Below the pieces are notes generated by a model. It saw only the letters and a list, made by a program, of their open reading frames with translations. It ran no database searches and was not told where the DNA came from. A DNA stretch of 64,000 nt from Alphaproteobacteria bacterium (GTDB lineage Bacteria; Pseudomonadota; Alphaproteobacteria; Caulobacterales; Parvularculaceae): NCBI GenBank assembly GCA_016125455.1, contig WGLS01000001.1, forward strand, positions 1 to 64,000. The letters are read 5' to 3'. The translations under genes and the position numbers were made by a program. This document shows positions 35,935 to 44,340 of the stretch, in pieces (position 1 is the stretch's first letter; each line of letters begins with the position of its first letter).

Positions 35935-36912
35935 ATGACGCGGGACACCGCCACGATCGACGCCGCCGCGAAGGGCGGGCCTGACGCCAGGACAGTCTGC
36001 GCGTTCGACGCTGCGCCGCTCGACCGGGCGTCGGAACTGCGCAGCGATCCGGAATGGGTTGCGGCACAGCAAGCGCGCGAGGATGCGGTTCTCCTGCCTT
36101 TGTGGCGCGGCGACCCACTGATTGTCGACGGCGCCGCCGGCTGGCTGTCGTTTGCAGCGCGCAGCGAGTTTCGGGAAGCGGACCCGGTCGTTTTCCTCGG
36201 TCTCGACAAACAGGGGCGCAAGCCGGGCCGTCCGCGGTTCGCCATCGACTGCGGGTCCCGTCCTTCGCCGGAAACGGCCCCGTTCACGGATTTCGGTGCC
36301 TATACAAACCTGCGCGAGGCGGCGGGCGTCCTGTCGCCGGACGATCTTGCGATTGTCGGACAGGCGCGCTGGCTGCTGGATTGGCACGCCCGGCACGGCG
36401 CGTGCGCCCGATGCGGCGCTGAAACGGTCATGCGCGACGCCGGCGCCAAGCGCGAATGTCCATCGTGCGGCGCGGAGCATTTCCCGAGGTCGGACCCGGT
36501 GGCGATCGTTCTGGCGACGAACGCCGACGCCTGCCTTCTCGGCCGCGGGCCGCATTTCCCGCCTGGCTTCTACTCCGCCCTGGCCGGCTATGTCGAAGCA
36601 TGCGAGACGCCCGAAGCCTGCGCCATCCGTGAACTGAAGGAAGAAGCCGGCATCGATATATCGAACGTGCGCTATCAGTTTTCCCAGCCCTGGCCGTTTC
36701 CCTCATCCCTGATGATGGGGTTCTTCGCCGAGGCTGCTGGCCGCGAACTCACCCTCGATCCGAGGGAAATCGCCGATGCGCTATGGGTTCCGCGCGCGAC
36801 GATCCGTAAACGCCTCAATGGGGAGGACATTGAAATCGACGGAACATCGGTAAACGTGCCGCCGCGGTTCACGATCGCGCGCAGGCTGATCGAGCGCTGG
36901 GCGGCTGATTGA
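35935..36912 (+). CDS. nudC: NAD(H) pyrophosphatase / deNADding Nudix hydrolase NudC
   Basis: 325 residues. Zinc-ribbon CARCG ... CPSCG (around residues 162-182), then the Nudix box GYVEACETPEACAIRELKEE followed by AGI, and the NudC-specific SQPWPFPSS array. The enzyme hydrolyses NADH and removes NAD caps from RNA. It starts 75 bp beyond the divergent SRP RNA and converges with the CadC-like regulator (18 bp between stops). Confidence 0.95.
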   Translation: MTRDTATIDAAAKGGPDARTVCAFDAAPLDRASELRSDPEWVAAQQAREDAVLLPLWRGDPLIVDGAAGWLSFAARSEFREADPVVFLGLDKQGRKPGRPRFAIDCGSRPSPETAPFTDFGAYTNLREAAGVLSPDDLAIVGQARWLLDWHARHGACARCGAETVMRDAGAKRECPSCGAEHFPRSDPVAIVLATNADACLLGRGPHFPPGFYSALAGYVEACETPEACAIRELKEEAGIDISNVRYQFSQPWPFPSSLMMGFFAEAAGRELTLDPREIADALWVPRATIRKRLNGEDIEIDGTSVNVPPRFTIARRLIERWAAD

Positions 36913-36930
36913 CGCTCAGCCGGCCGGACA

Positions 36931-39243
36931 CTAGGCGCACACGAATCCGACGCCAGCTTTTTCCTCGCATCCCGACGGCGCGCCATGCACGCGCCAGGCC
37001 GCCGCGAGCCCGACCCGCTCGGCGAAGGCCGGAAAGTCCGGATGCCGGCGCAGCCCCGCGGTGCGATCCCTGTCATCCCACAGGATATTGAGCACGAAGG
37101 TTGCGCCCCCGAATGCGCGCGACTGGAACGTCCGCATGAAGAGGTCGTACTGGCCCGACTGGAGCATCATGCCGAGGATCGCAGGATTGAGGGCGATGTC
37201 AGGGTTGGTCGCGACCCCTTCGAGGCCGGCGCGCACCATCCGGATCGCTTCGGCATCGTCGCCATAAAGCGCGTTCGCGACCACATCCGACGGCCGCGCG
37301 CGGTCCTCGGCGCCGCTTTCAGCGCCACCTCGTTCGCCATCTTGAGCGCTTGGCCCGAACAGCGACCGCAGCGCGGGGTTCGCCATGTCGAAGCCCGCCG
37401 CAAACCGCCTGACCGCCTCATCCTGTCGCCCTTGCAACGCGAATATCTGCGGCAGGATCAGGGCAGCCGGCGTATGGCCAAGCTCAATCGCCCGGCGCAT
37501 CAGCGCCTCCGCCTCGTCGAGCTGGCCAGCGTTCATCCTTGCGATGCCAAGGGTCATGAGGTTGGACACATTGATCGGATCGAGATCAGCCGCCTCCTCG
37601 AGAAGCGGCAATGCCCGCTCCGGATGGCCAAGGTATGACCAGTAATACCCGACCGCGCCGACGATGTCCGCGTCGCCGGGGTCAAGCTCCATCGCCTTCG
37701 ACAGCGCCTCATAGGTTTCGACGAACTCGCCGCGGTAACTGTGAGTGGCGGCGATGGCGAGATAGGCACGGGCGAGACTCGGATCGAGATCAAGGGCGCG
37801 TCTCGCCGCCGCGTTCGATTTGTCGAGATAGGCGTCCGCGTCCGTAACCGGGAGGTATTGCGGCAGGAAATACGTCGCTCGCGCGAGCTCGGCCCACGCC
37901 TCGGCGAAGTCGGGATCCAGATCGACGGCCGTGTCGAGAAGGGCGATCGCGTTTGACAGGGTCGCTTCGCTGAAGCGGTGAGCGACAAGCGATCGCGCCT
38001 TGAGGAACAGGTCGTACGCCTCCTTTGAGGAGGTCAGCCGTTTCGCCAGACGCTCGCCGCTCTCAACATCGAGCAGGACGGCCAGTTCGTCCGCGACATT
38101 GCGGGCAATCCGTTCCTGCAACTCGAAAATATCGGACAGCGAGCCGTCATAGGTGTCCGACCACAGGTGATATCCGTCCGACGCCTGAATGAGCTGGGCG
38201 GTGACGCGAACGCTGTCGCCCTGCTTGCGCACGGAGCCTTCGAGAATCGTCTCGACGTTCAGTTGCCGGGACACCTCGCGCAAGTCGAGATTGCGCCCGC
38301 GGAACGCGAATGAAGACGTCCGCGCCGCGACGTGAAGGGCGGGCGCGCGGACAAGCGCGTTCAAAATCTCCTCGGCGACGCCATCGGAGAAGTATTCCTG
38401 GTCGCCGTCGGGACTCATGTCGTCGAATGGAAGGACCGCAATCGACTTTGCCGGCGGTTTCGCCACAGGCGTCAGAGGCGGCGTTGCTGACGAGCGTGCC
38501 GGCGCAGCCGCCAGGCCGGTCAATCCGGCTGTCGGCGGATCGGCCCTGGCAACCTTGTCAGACGGCGGTCCGTCGCGCCCGAAGAGCATGAACCCGATTG
38601 CCGCGACAAGCGCTACGAAGAGTGCGCCCGCCAGAACTGACATGCGCGGCATGGCGGCGGGCGCCGGGCGAGCCGCCGCAATCGGCGCCGTTGACGCCAA
38701 CGCCAGCGGCCGGGAGGCGCGAACCCCCGTCTGATCAGACCCAGCCGGGTTCTCAAGCGTAGGGGCCGCCCCCATTGGCGGGGTCGGCGCGGCGATTGTG
38801 GGAGGGTCGACTGACGGCGCCCCTTCCCTCGACCCGGCAGCGGACCGGGCGTCTCCGACGGCCGCCGCGCGAGGCGCATCAAGGGCGTCGCACCTCTCCA
38901 CCGGCTTGAGAAACCGATAGCCGCGGCCGTGGACCGTTTCGATCCAGGTCGGCGTCCGGGCCGGGTCGCCGAGGGCGTGACGGGTTTCCTTGACCGCCGT
39001 CGTTAGGACTGCATCGCCAAACGCCAATCCGCCCCACACCTCTTCGATCAGCGCTTCCTTCGTGACCAGGACTTGCGGCTGCCCCATCAGGGCGCGCAGC
39101 AACGCGAAGGGCTTGGGCGACAGGCCAAGTGCCTCGCCATCGAGAAATGCCCGTTCATCCTTCAGGTCAACCGTGAGGTCGCCGGCGATAAGATACCGTC
39201 CGGCGCCGGTCATTGATCCATCGATCATTGCTTCGCCCGACAC
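36931..39243 (-). CDS. CadC-like regulator: winged helix, membrane helix, TolB/FlgO-like domain and TPRs
   Basis: 770 residues. OmpR/PhoB-type winged helix (about 15-115; LLRALMGQPQVLVTKEALIEEVWG, GRGYRFLKPV), a Pro/Ala linker, one transmembrane helix (about 202-221), a periplasmic domain starting KSIAVLPFDDMSPDGDQEYF (about 265-395), and Sel1/TPR-type helical repeats to the C-terminus. Such one-component regulators sense a periplasmic signal and act on DNA from the membrane. GTG 39243, ATG 39228 and ATG 39213 are all possible starts. A palindrome with a direct-repeat half-site lies just upstream at 39311-39347. Confidence 0.85.
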   Translation of the reverse strand: MSGEAMIDGSMTGAGRYLIAGDLTVDLKDERAFLDGEALGLSPKPFALLRALMGQPQVLVTKEALIEEVWGGLAFGDAVLTTAVKETRHALGDPARTPTWIETVHGRGYRFLKPVERCDALDAPRAAAVGDARSAAGSREGAPSVDPPTIAAPTPPMGAAPTLENPAGSDQTGVRASRPLALASTAPIAAARPAPAAMPRMSVLAGALFVALVAAIGFMLFGRDGPPSDKVARADPPTAGLTGLAAAPARSSATPPLTPVAKPPAKSIAVLPFDDMSPDGDQEYFSDGVAEEILNALVRAPALHVAARTSSFAFRGRNLDLREVSRQLNVETILEGSVRKQGDSVRVTAQLIQASDGYHLWSDTYDGSLSDIFELQERIARNVADELAVLLDVESGERLAKRLTSSKEAYDLFLKARSLVAHRFSEATLSNAIALLDTAVDLDPDFAEAWAELARATYFLPQYLPVTDADAYLDKSNAAARRALDLDPSLARAYLAIAATHSYRGEFVETYEALSKAMELDPGDADIVGAVGYYWSYLGHPERALPLLEEAADLDPINVSNLMTLGIARMNAGQLDEAEALMRRAIELGHTPAALILPQIFALQGRQDEAVRRFAAGFDMANPALRSLFGPSAQDGERGGAESGAEDRARPSDVVANALYGDDAEAIRMVRAGLEGVATNPDIALNPAILGMMLQSGQYDLFMRTFQSRAFGGATFVLNILWDDRDRTAGLRRHPDFPAFAERVGLAAAWRVHGAPSGCEEKAGVGFVCA

Positions 39244-39310
39244 CCGCTTGCCGTCCGATCAAAGGCGCGCCGCTGCGAAAAAGCGGCGGCGAGCATCCTC
39301 ATAACTTCCT

Positions 39311-39347
39311 CAGAACTCGGCAGAGTTCTGAAAACCCTTTGAGTTCA
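39311..39347. promoter_or_regulatory. Operator-like palindrome plus third half-site
   Basis: CAGAACTC (39311-39318) and GAGTTCTG (39323-39330) form a perfect inverted repeat with a GGCA spacer; GAGTTCAG recurs at 39340-39347, making a direct repeat of GAGTTC at 17-bp spacing. It lies between the CadC-like gene and the divergent secreted-protein gene, so autoregulation is likely. Confidence 0.55.
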
Positions 39348-39504
39348 GCCGCAGTGGCCACGTTTCCGATGCGGGGAGTCGTCCCTGAAACCCGCAGGAA
39401 TACTGCGCTGCAATCGGTGTCCTAGCATTCCTCAGATCATTTCACAAAAGCGCCATGCCCCGCTCAAGCACTCGGCCGCAGGCGCCCCAATATCGTGGAT
39501 GTCG

Positions 39505-40343
39505 ACGGCGCGAAGGAGAGAGCGCGACGCCGACCGGTTCGCCGCCGGGAGGATGGCGGGACCAGGCGGAAAGGCCAGGGGGAGAACCTGGCGGAGCGAT
39601 CGGCGGGCGACCGCCACGGGAGAAAGAGATGAACAAGACAGTCCTGTTCGCATCGATCATCGGCCTGGCGCTTATCGCCAATGCAGCGCTCGCGGACGAC
39701 GGCATGGCCGGCCCGCGGAACGGCGAGTCTCGTCGCCCGGCGACGGTCGCGATGATCGTCGCGCCGGCCGCCGAGCAAAGCGCGCCGACGCCGGCTGTCG
39801 CCCTCGCCCGGCAAGCCCGGATCGATCGCAACGTGTTTCGTCGTCTCGCCGGCCCCTCCGCAGGCGAAGGCGCGAATGAGCCTCTGACGTCGCCCTCCGA
39901 CGTCTGAGGCGATCCGGCGCCACTGCGCCCCCCGGCGCAGCGGTCTCGGGAACGAACCCCGAGGGGGAGACGGCGTCCAACGCCCTGACGGACGACGCCT
40001 TGGGTGTGGCTGGGGGAGAAACCGGGGGAGAAGCGCCTTGCGCAAGGCGGCAGGCCGACGGGGGAGAGCGGCTTGTCCCGCGAAGCGCCGCGGGGAAGGA
40101 CCGATGGCCCGAGGGGAGACCGGGCCGCGTACGGTCCGACCGCCGACTCGCCAGGATGCGACGCCAGTCGCCGCATCGGGCGATGACGCAGTCACGCCCT
40201 GCCTCGCGGCGGCGAACGGAACTACCGGGCGCCAGGCGTAGACGGACGGCGCGCTTCGATCAGGCCCTGACCCTGGGTCGCCCACACTGGATCGAAGCGC
40301 GTCGCTCCGCTCGCAAGGACCGACCGACGGAGAGAGCGGTCGG
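39505..40343 (+). other. Array of GGGAGA motifs in hairpin loops around a small ORF
   Basis: Exact GGGAGA occurs at 39580, 39618, 39965, 40014, 40026, 40062 and 40114; near-forms are at 39515 (GGAGAG), 39547 (GGGAGG) and 40329 (GGAGAG). Several sit in loops of GC stems: CCGCC/GGCGG (39542-39559), GCCAGG/CCTGGC (39574-39592), GGCCCG/CGGGCC (40106-40126) and CCGACCG/CGGTCGG (40320-40343). None falls inside the 92-codon ORF at 39629. Stem CTGCGCC/GGCGCAG (39923-39940) follows the ORF stop. Loop-displayed GGA resembles CsrA/RsmA target RNAs; this is inference. Confidence 0.5.
39629..39907 (+). CDS. Small secreted protein, function unknown
   Basis: 92 residues with a clear signal peptide (MNKTVLFASIIGLALIANAALA, cleavage before DDG when split as 1-22). 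The mature part of ~70 residues is Ala/Pro/Arg-rich with no recognised domain. ATG is preceded by GGGAGAAAGAG, one base different from the leader of the partial gene at 63989. It is divergent from the CadC-like regulator and embedded in the GGGAGA array. Confidence 0.65.
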   Translation: MNKTVLFASIIGLALIANAALADDGMAGPRNGESRRPATVAMIVAPAAEQSAPTPAVALARQARIDRNVFRRLAGPSAGEGANEPLTSPSDV

Positions 40344-40467
40344 GACGCCGGGGCGGCGATGGCGCGGCGCCATCGCAGCTCCGGCGTTTCCGCGCGACAA
40401 AAGACTGGACACAACAAGATGGCGAAGATGGGCTGGCGGGGATGGGCCGGAGATCCTGCCCCGGCTG
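39908..40467. other. 560-bp non-coding stretch, highly structured
   Basis: It contains the downstream half of the GGGAGA array, the hairpin at 39923-39940, the palindrome GCCTTGCGCAAGGC (40035-40048) and several further GC stems. A plus-strand reading frame runs through it but only as an antisense shadow of pheA with no codon or family support. Confidence 0.5.
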
Positions 40468-41352
40468 TCAGCCGCCGATTTCCAGTCGCCGGGCGTCCGC
40501 CCGATAAACCCCCAGCACCTTGAACGAGGACGAAAAGAACGACAGCTCTTCAAGGGCGCGGCGCAAGGGTGGGTCTTCTGGGTGACCCTCAACGTCAGCA
40601 TAGAACATCGTCGCCGTGAACGAACCCTCGCGCATGTAGCTTTCAAGTTTCGTCATGTTGACGCCATTGGTCGCGAAACCGCCAAGCGCCTTGTAGAGAG
40701 CGGCGGGAATGTTCCGGACCTGGAACACGAACGACGTAACTATCGGCCCCTCCCCCGGTTCGACGTCCGCCGGCTCTCGCGCCATCAGAAGGAAACGGGT
40801 CGTGTTGTGTCCCGCATCCTCGACATTGGCGCGCGCGACCTGGAGCCCGTACAATTCCGCCGCCCGCGCCGACGCAATCACCGCTTCGGTTCGTTCGCCA
40901 GTCTCGGCGAGCCGCTTGGCGGCGCCGGCCGTATCTCCAGCCGCTTCCGCCTCCATCCCGAGTTCGTTGATCACGCCAAGGCACTGGCCGAGCGCCATGG
41001 CATGGCTGCGCACGCGTCGGACGTCCTTGAGGTCGACGCCTGGCAGGGTCAGCAGCTGGTGGCGAATGGACAGGAAATGCTCGGCAATGATCTGTAGATC
41101 CGTTTCGGGCAATAACCGGTGAATGTCCGCAACGCGCCCGGCGAGCGAGTTTTCCACGGGCAGCATCGCCTGGATCGCGCGCCCTTCCGTGACGGCATCG
41201 AGCGCGGCATCGAACGACCCGCACGGCAAGGGATCAAGGTCCGGCGCAAACAGGCCGCAGGCGATTTCGGAGTACGCACCAAGGGACCCCTGAAACGCGA
41301 TTCGCCCACGCTCCTTTCCGTCGTGATCCTTCCCTCTGCTGCTTGCGGTCAT
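40468..41352 (-). CDS. pheA: Prephenate dehydratase
   Basis: 294 residues. Converts prephenate to phenylpyruvate. Catalytic domain: IAFQGSLGAYSE, MLPVENSLAGRV, SHAMALGQC and NTTRFLLMAR with the essential Thr-Arg; regulatory ACT domain with FVFQVRNIPAALYKALGGFA, NGVNMTKLESY. No chorismate mutase domain, as is usual in alphaproteobacteria. It is divergent from the cytochrome c gene, a common arrangement in this group. Confidence 0.96.
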   Translation of the reverse strand: MTASSRGKDHDGKERGRIAFQGSLGAYSEIACGLFAPDLDPLPCGSFDAALDAVTEGRAIQAMLPVENSLAGRVADIHRLLPETDLQIIAEHFLSIRHQLLTLPGVDLKDVRRVRSHAMALGQCLGVINELGMEAEAAGDTAGAAKRLAETGERTEAVIASARAAELYGLQVARANVEDAGHNTTRFLLMAREPADVEPGEGPIVTSFVFQVRNIPAALYKALGGFATNGVNMTKLESYMREGSFTATMFYADVEGHPEDPPLRRALEELSFFSSSFKVLGVYRADARRLEIGG

Positions 41353-41587
41353 GATCGCCTCATTCTCTTTCTAGTCGCTGGCGCGACGGCTCATCACTGG
41401 CCAGACGCCATCAGGATGCCTTCACCGAAAATGCCGGCATTTCAACTGGTCGGGCAATTTTCCCGGCGAGGCGGCCAGCGGCTCGAATTCCGCAAAACTG
41501 CGGTTCGCGTCTTCGTCGCATTGCGAAATGAAGGGGGCGGCGATATCTGACCGCAAAACAATTTCGCGCAGGTACCGGACGCCCGTC

Positions 41588-42211
41588 ATGAATGATCCGC
41601 TTTTCAGCAACAAACTCGCTTTCGCGATCCTATTCTCGCTGCTCATGGTGGCCGGATTGCCGCAACTCGCCAACGCCCTTTTCGGGGGCGGCCACCATGG
41701 CGGTGAGCTGCACCTCGCCTACCCAATCGAATTTGCGACGGCGGCTGAAGGCGGAGAGGAGGCAGGGACTGTTTCGTTTCCGCAACTTCTGGTCGCCGCG
41801 TCGCCGAGCGCCGGCGAACGCCGGGCCGGCCTGTGCAAGTCCTGCCACAGCTTTGAAGAAGGCGGCGCCAACGGCACCGGCCCCAATCTGTGGGACGTTG
41901 TCGGCCGCGACGTCGCGGGCGTTGCCGGCTTCGGCTATTCCGGCGCGCTTCAGGCGGCGGGCGGCGAGTGGTCCTATGAACGGTTGAACGAGTACCTCGC
42001 CAATTCCCAGGAATACATTCCCGGCACGGCGATGGTGCAGCGGATCGGCAAGCCGGACCACCGGGCGGAAATTATCGCCTATCTGCGGACGCTTTCGGAC
42101 GACCCGGCCCCGTTACCCGACGTCGCCAGCGACGCGACGGCTGAAACCGAAGAAGCCGCCCTGCCCGCAGCTGGCGAAGCTAGCGAACCCGCCGACGCCA
42201 ACGAAGAATAA
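41588..42211 (+). CDS. Membrane-anchored class I cytochrome c
   Basis: 207 residues. N-terminal uncleaved helix (about 9-30), a Gly/His linker, one haem-binding CKSCH motif (near 82), the conserved GPNLWDVVGR, YSGAL and a C-terminal axial Met in IPGTAMVQRIG, then an acidic Ala/Glu tail. The layout is that of CycM-type cytochrome c552 which shuttles electrons from the bc1 complex to oxidases. Start at 41588 chosen because the membrane helix begins there. Confidence 0.9.
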   Translation: MNDPLFSNKLAFAILFSLLMVAGLPQLANALFGGGHHGGELHLAYPIEFATAAEGGEEAGTVSFPQLLVAASPSAGERRAGLCKSCHSFEEGGANGTGPNLWDVVGRDVAGVAGFGYSGALQAAGGEWSYERLNEYLANSQEYIPGTAMVQRIGKPDHRAEIIAYLRTLSDDPAPLPDVASDATAETEEAALPAAGEASEPADANEE

Positions 42212-42442
42212 GCGCAGGTCGGGGGGAAGAATACCCAATGCGACCCTCAGCCGGACGCTCCGTAAACTGAGGGGCGCTGGCGGCGCGTCTCCGGTGGCGT
42301 CTGCCGCAATCGCGGCCTGCAGCGGTTGAAATCACCTTGCCGATGGCGTGAACTGGCTTTTCAGGCAACCGAAAGGACGCGCCGGCGCGTCGCTCCGGCC
42401 TTGTTGGCCGCCGCTGAATCGCTGACGCGTAAATGTTCGTGC

Positions 42443-43783
42443 ATGTCCCACCCCGCTCTGAAGATGCGCGCGATGCTGGACGACCGCGACTGGGTCGTGG
42501 ACGCATTTTCGCGCATTCGCGACGGCACCGAACGGCTCGCCGCCCAGCTTCACCCTGAGGACATGGCGATCCAGGCCATGCCCGACGCGAGCCCCACAAA
42601 GTGGCATCTCGCCCACACGACCTGGTTTTTCGAAGAATTCATCCTGAAAGCGTTCGAGCCGGACTTCGCGCCCCATCATGAGGCCTACGGCTACCTCTTC
42701 AATTCTTACTATGACGGCGTCGGCCCGCGCTGGGCGCGTCCGGACCGGGGCCTTCTGTCGCGGCCGACGGTCGCCGACGTGTTCGGCTATCGCGAGGCGG
42801 TCACGCGGCGAACGCGCGAGCTGATCGAAAGGTCGGGCGAAAGCGACTGGGCGGCGATCGCGCCGATCCTCGAACTCGGATTGCATCACGAACAACAGCA
42901 CCAGGAACTGATCTGCACGGACATCAAATACGCCCTATCGCTAAACCCGATTGCGCCAACGGCGTTCGCAAGCCCGGAACCGAGGCCGACAATTGCCAAT
43001 GATCCTGAAACGGATGATATAGCATGGGTCAGCTTCAACGGCGGCCTGTTTGAATTCGGCGCCGACGGCGCGGACTTCCATTTCGACAATGAAGGGCCGC
43101 GACGGCGGGCCTACCTCGACGACTTCGAGCTGGCTGCAACGCCGGTGACGAACGGCGACTTTCTCGCCTTCATCAATGACGGCGGCTACGACGATCCGCG
43201 TCTGTGGCTGTCCGACGGCTGGGACTGGCGCAAAGCGCGCGCGGCCACGCGCCCGTTATACTGGCGCTCGTCGGACAACGGATGGTCGGAATTTACGCTC
43301 CACGGCGAACGGCCGCTCGACCGGGCAGCCCCGGCATCGCACCTGTCCGCCTACGAAGCATTCGCCTACGCGACATGGGCCGGCGCGCGTGCGCCGACGG
43401 AGTTCGAACTGGAGCTTGCGACCCTGACCGCCCATGACGGCGCTGCCGAATTCCTTGATCCGCACGCAATCGGCGGGGGCGGACGCGCACACCCGACGCC
43501 CGTCGCACGGCCGGCGGCGGGCAAGGTTGGCGGCCTGGCTGGCGGCGTCTGGGAATGGACCACGAGCGCCTACGCCGCCTATCCCGGCTACTCCCCGCCA
43601 GATGGCGCCATCGGCGAGTACAACGGGAAGTTCATGTCGAGCCAGCTTACCTTGCGCGGCGGCTCATGCCTGACGCCCGAGGGCCATTGGCGACCGACAT
43701 ACCGCAATTTCTTTCCGCCCGCGGCGCAATGGCAGTGCGCTGGATTGCGTCTCGCGCGCGGACCGGTTGCCCTGCGAGTCTGA
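42443..43783 (+). CDS. egtB: Ergothioneine biosynthesis protein EgtB (sulfoxide synthase)
   Basis: 446 residues. N-terminal DinB-like domain with iron-ligand histidines in KWHLAHTTWFFEEF and LHHEQQHQEL, and a C-terminal formylglycine-generating-enzyme-like domain (VSFNGGLFEFGADG ... GGVWEWTTSAY ... LTLRGGSCLTPEGHWRPTYRNFF). EgtB couples (gamma-glutamyl)cysteine to trimethylhistidine using O2. The histidine methyltransferase EgtD, usually its neighbour, is not in the window. ATG 42443 is preferred; an internal ATG at residue 11 is possible. Confidence 0.92.
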   Translation: MSHPALKMRAMLDDRDWVVDAFSRIRDGTERLAAQLHPEDMAIQAMPDASPTKWHLAHTTWFFEEFILKAFEPDFAPHHEAYGYLFNSYYDGVGPRWARPDRGLLSRPTVADVFGYREAVTRRTRELIERSGESDWAAIAPILELGLHHEQQHQELICTDIKYALSLNPIAPTAFASPEPRPTIANDPETDDIAWVSFNGGLFEFGADGADFHFDNEGPRRRAYLDDFELAATPVTNGDFLAFINDGGYDDPRLWLSDGWDWRKARAATRPLYWRSSDNGWSEFTLHGERPLDRAAPASHLSAYEAFAYATWAGARAPTEFELELATLTAHDGAAEFLDPHAIGGGGRAHPTPVARPAAGKVGGLAGGVWEWTTSAYAAYPGYSPPDGAIGEYNGKFMSSQLTLRGGSCLTPEGHWRPTYRNFFPPAAQWQCAGLRLARGPVALRV

Positions 43784-43813
43784 CAACCGCGAGCATGAGT
43801 AACGGTGAGCTGC

Positions 43814-43887
43814 TGGAGCGGGTGAAGGGAATCGAACCCTCGTCTTAAGCTTGGGAAGCTTCTGCTCTACCATTGAGCTACACCCGC
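43814..43887 (-). tRNA. tRNA-Gly (CCC)
   Basis: Acceptor GCGGGTG (43887-43881) pairs with CACCCGC; D arm GCTCAATGGTAGAGC; anticodon loop TTCCCAA with CCC (43853-43855 on the plus strand GGG); T arm GAGGGTTCGATTCCC; discriminator T and encoded CCA (43816-43814). Confidence 0.96.
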
Positions 43888-44340
43888 AAAGCGGTGGGTA
43901 GGTGCGCCGAGGGGCCCGTCCTTGTCAATCGGCCGGCGGTCCCTTGAGCCCGCTCATTGAGACTGACTTTAACCCCCGCCCTTTCAGGCCAAACTGACGG
44001 ATCGCGCCTGAGTCACGTCTCCGGCCACTCCTTTGGCACAGACTTGCCGCCAGATCCGGAATGCCCTCCTGACCGGAAACTTCTTGGCGGCGGCCGCGAA
44101 GCAGCCCAGCGTCACGTTATTTCCACAGTCGCGCCCCAGCGCCGTCGCAAACCGGGCGCAACTGACGGATCCCAGGCTGCCGCTCTGGACAGGTCGTTCG
44201 TGCGGCGCCGGTACGCGCCTTAAGTCGTCGTAATGGAACTTGAAGGCGACATGGCGCGTTTCGAACTCGAAACAGCCGGCGTGCGTTCGCCGGCGACAGG
44301 GGCCCTCGCTGCCCCAGCACCGGTCCAAGGAGACGACGCC
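43888..44340. other. Gap without a convincing gene
   Basis: 453 bp. AACTGACGGATC is repeated at 43992-44003 and 44160-44171. A minus-strand frame (43984-44352) has no recognisable features. An AAGGAG site precedes the SYLF gene at the right end. Confidence 0.4.

Noticed and set aside
40000-41097. Plus-strand reading frame (365 codons) through the GGGAGA region
   Set aside because: Its second half is a shadow of pheA, its first half is hairpin-rich, and it has no homology-like motif.
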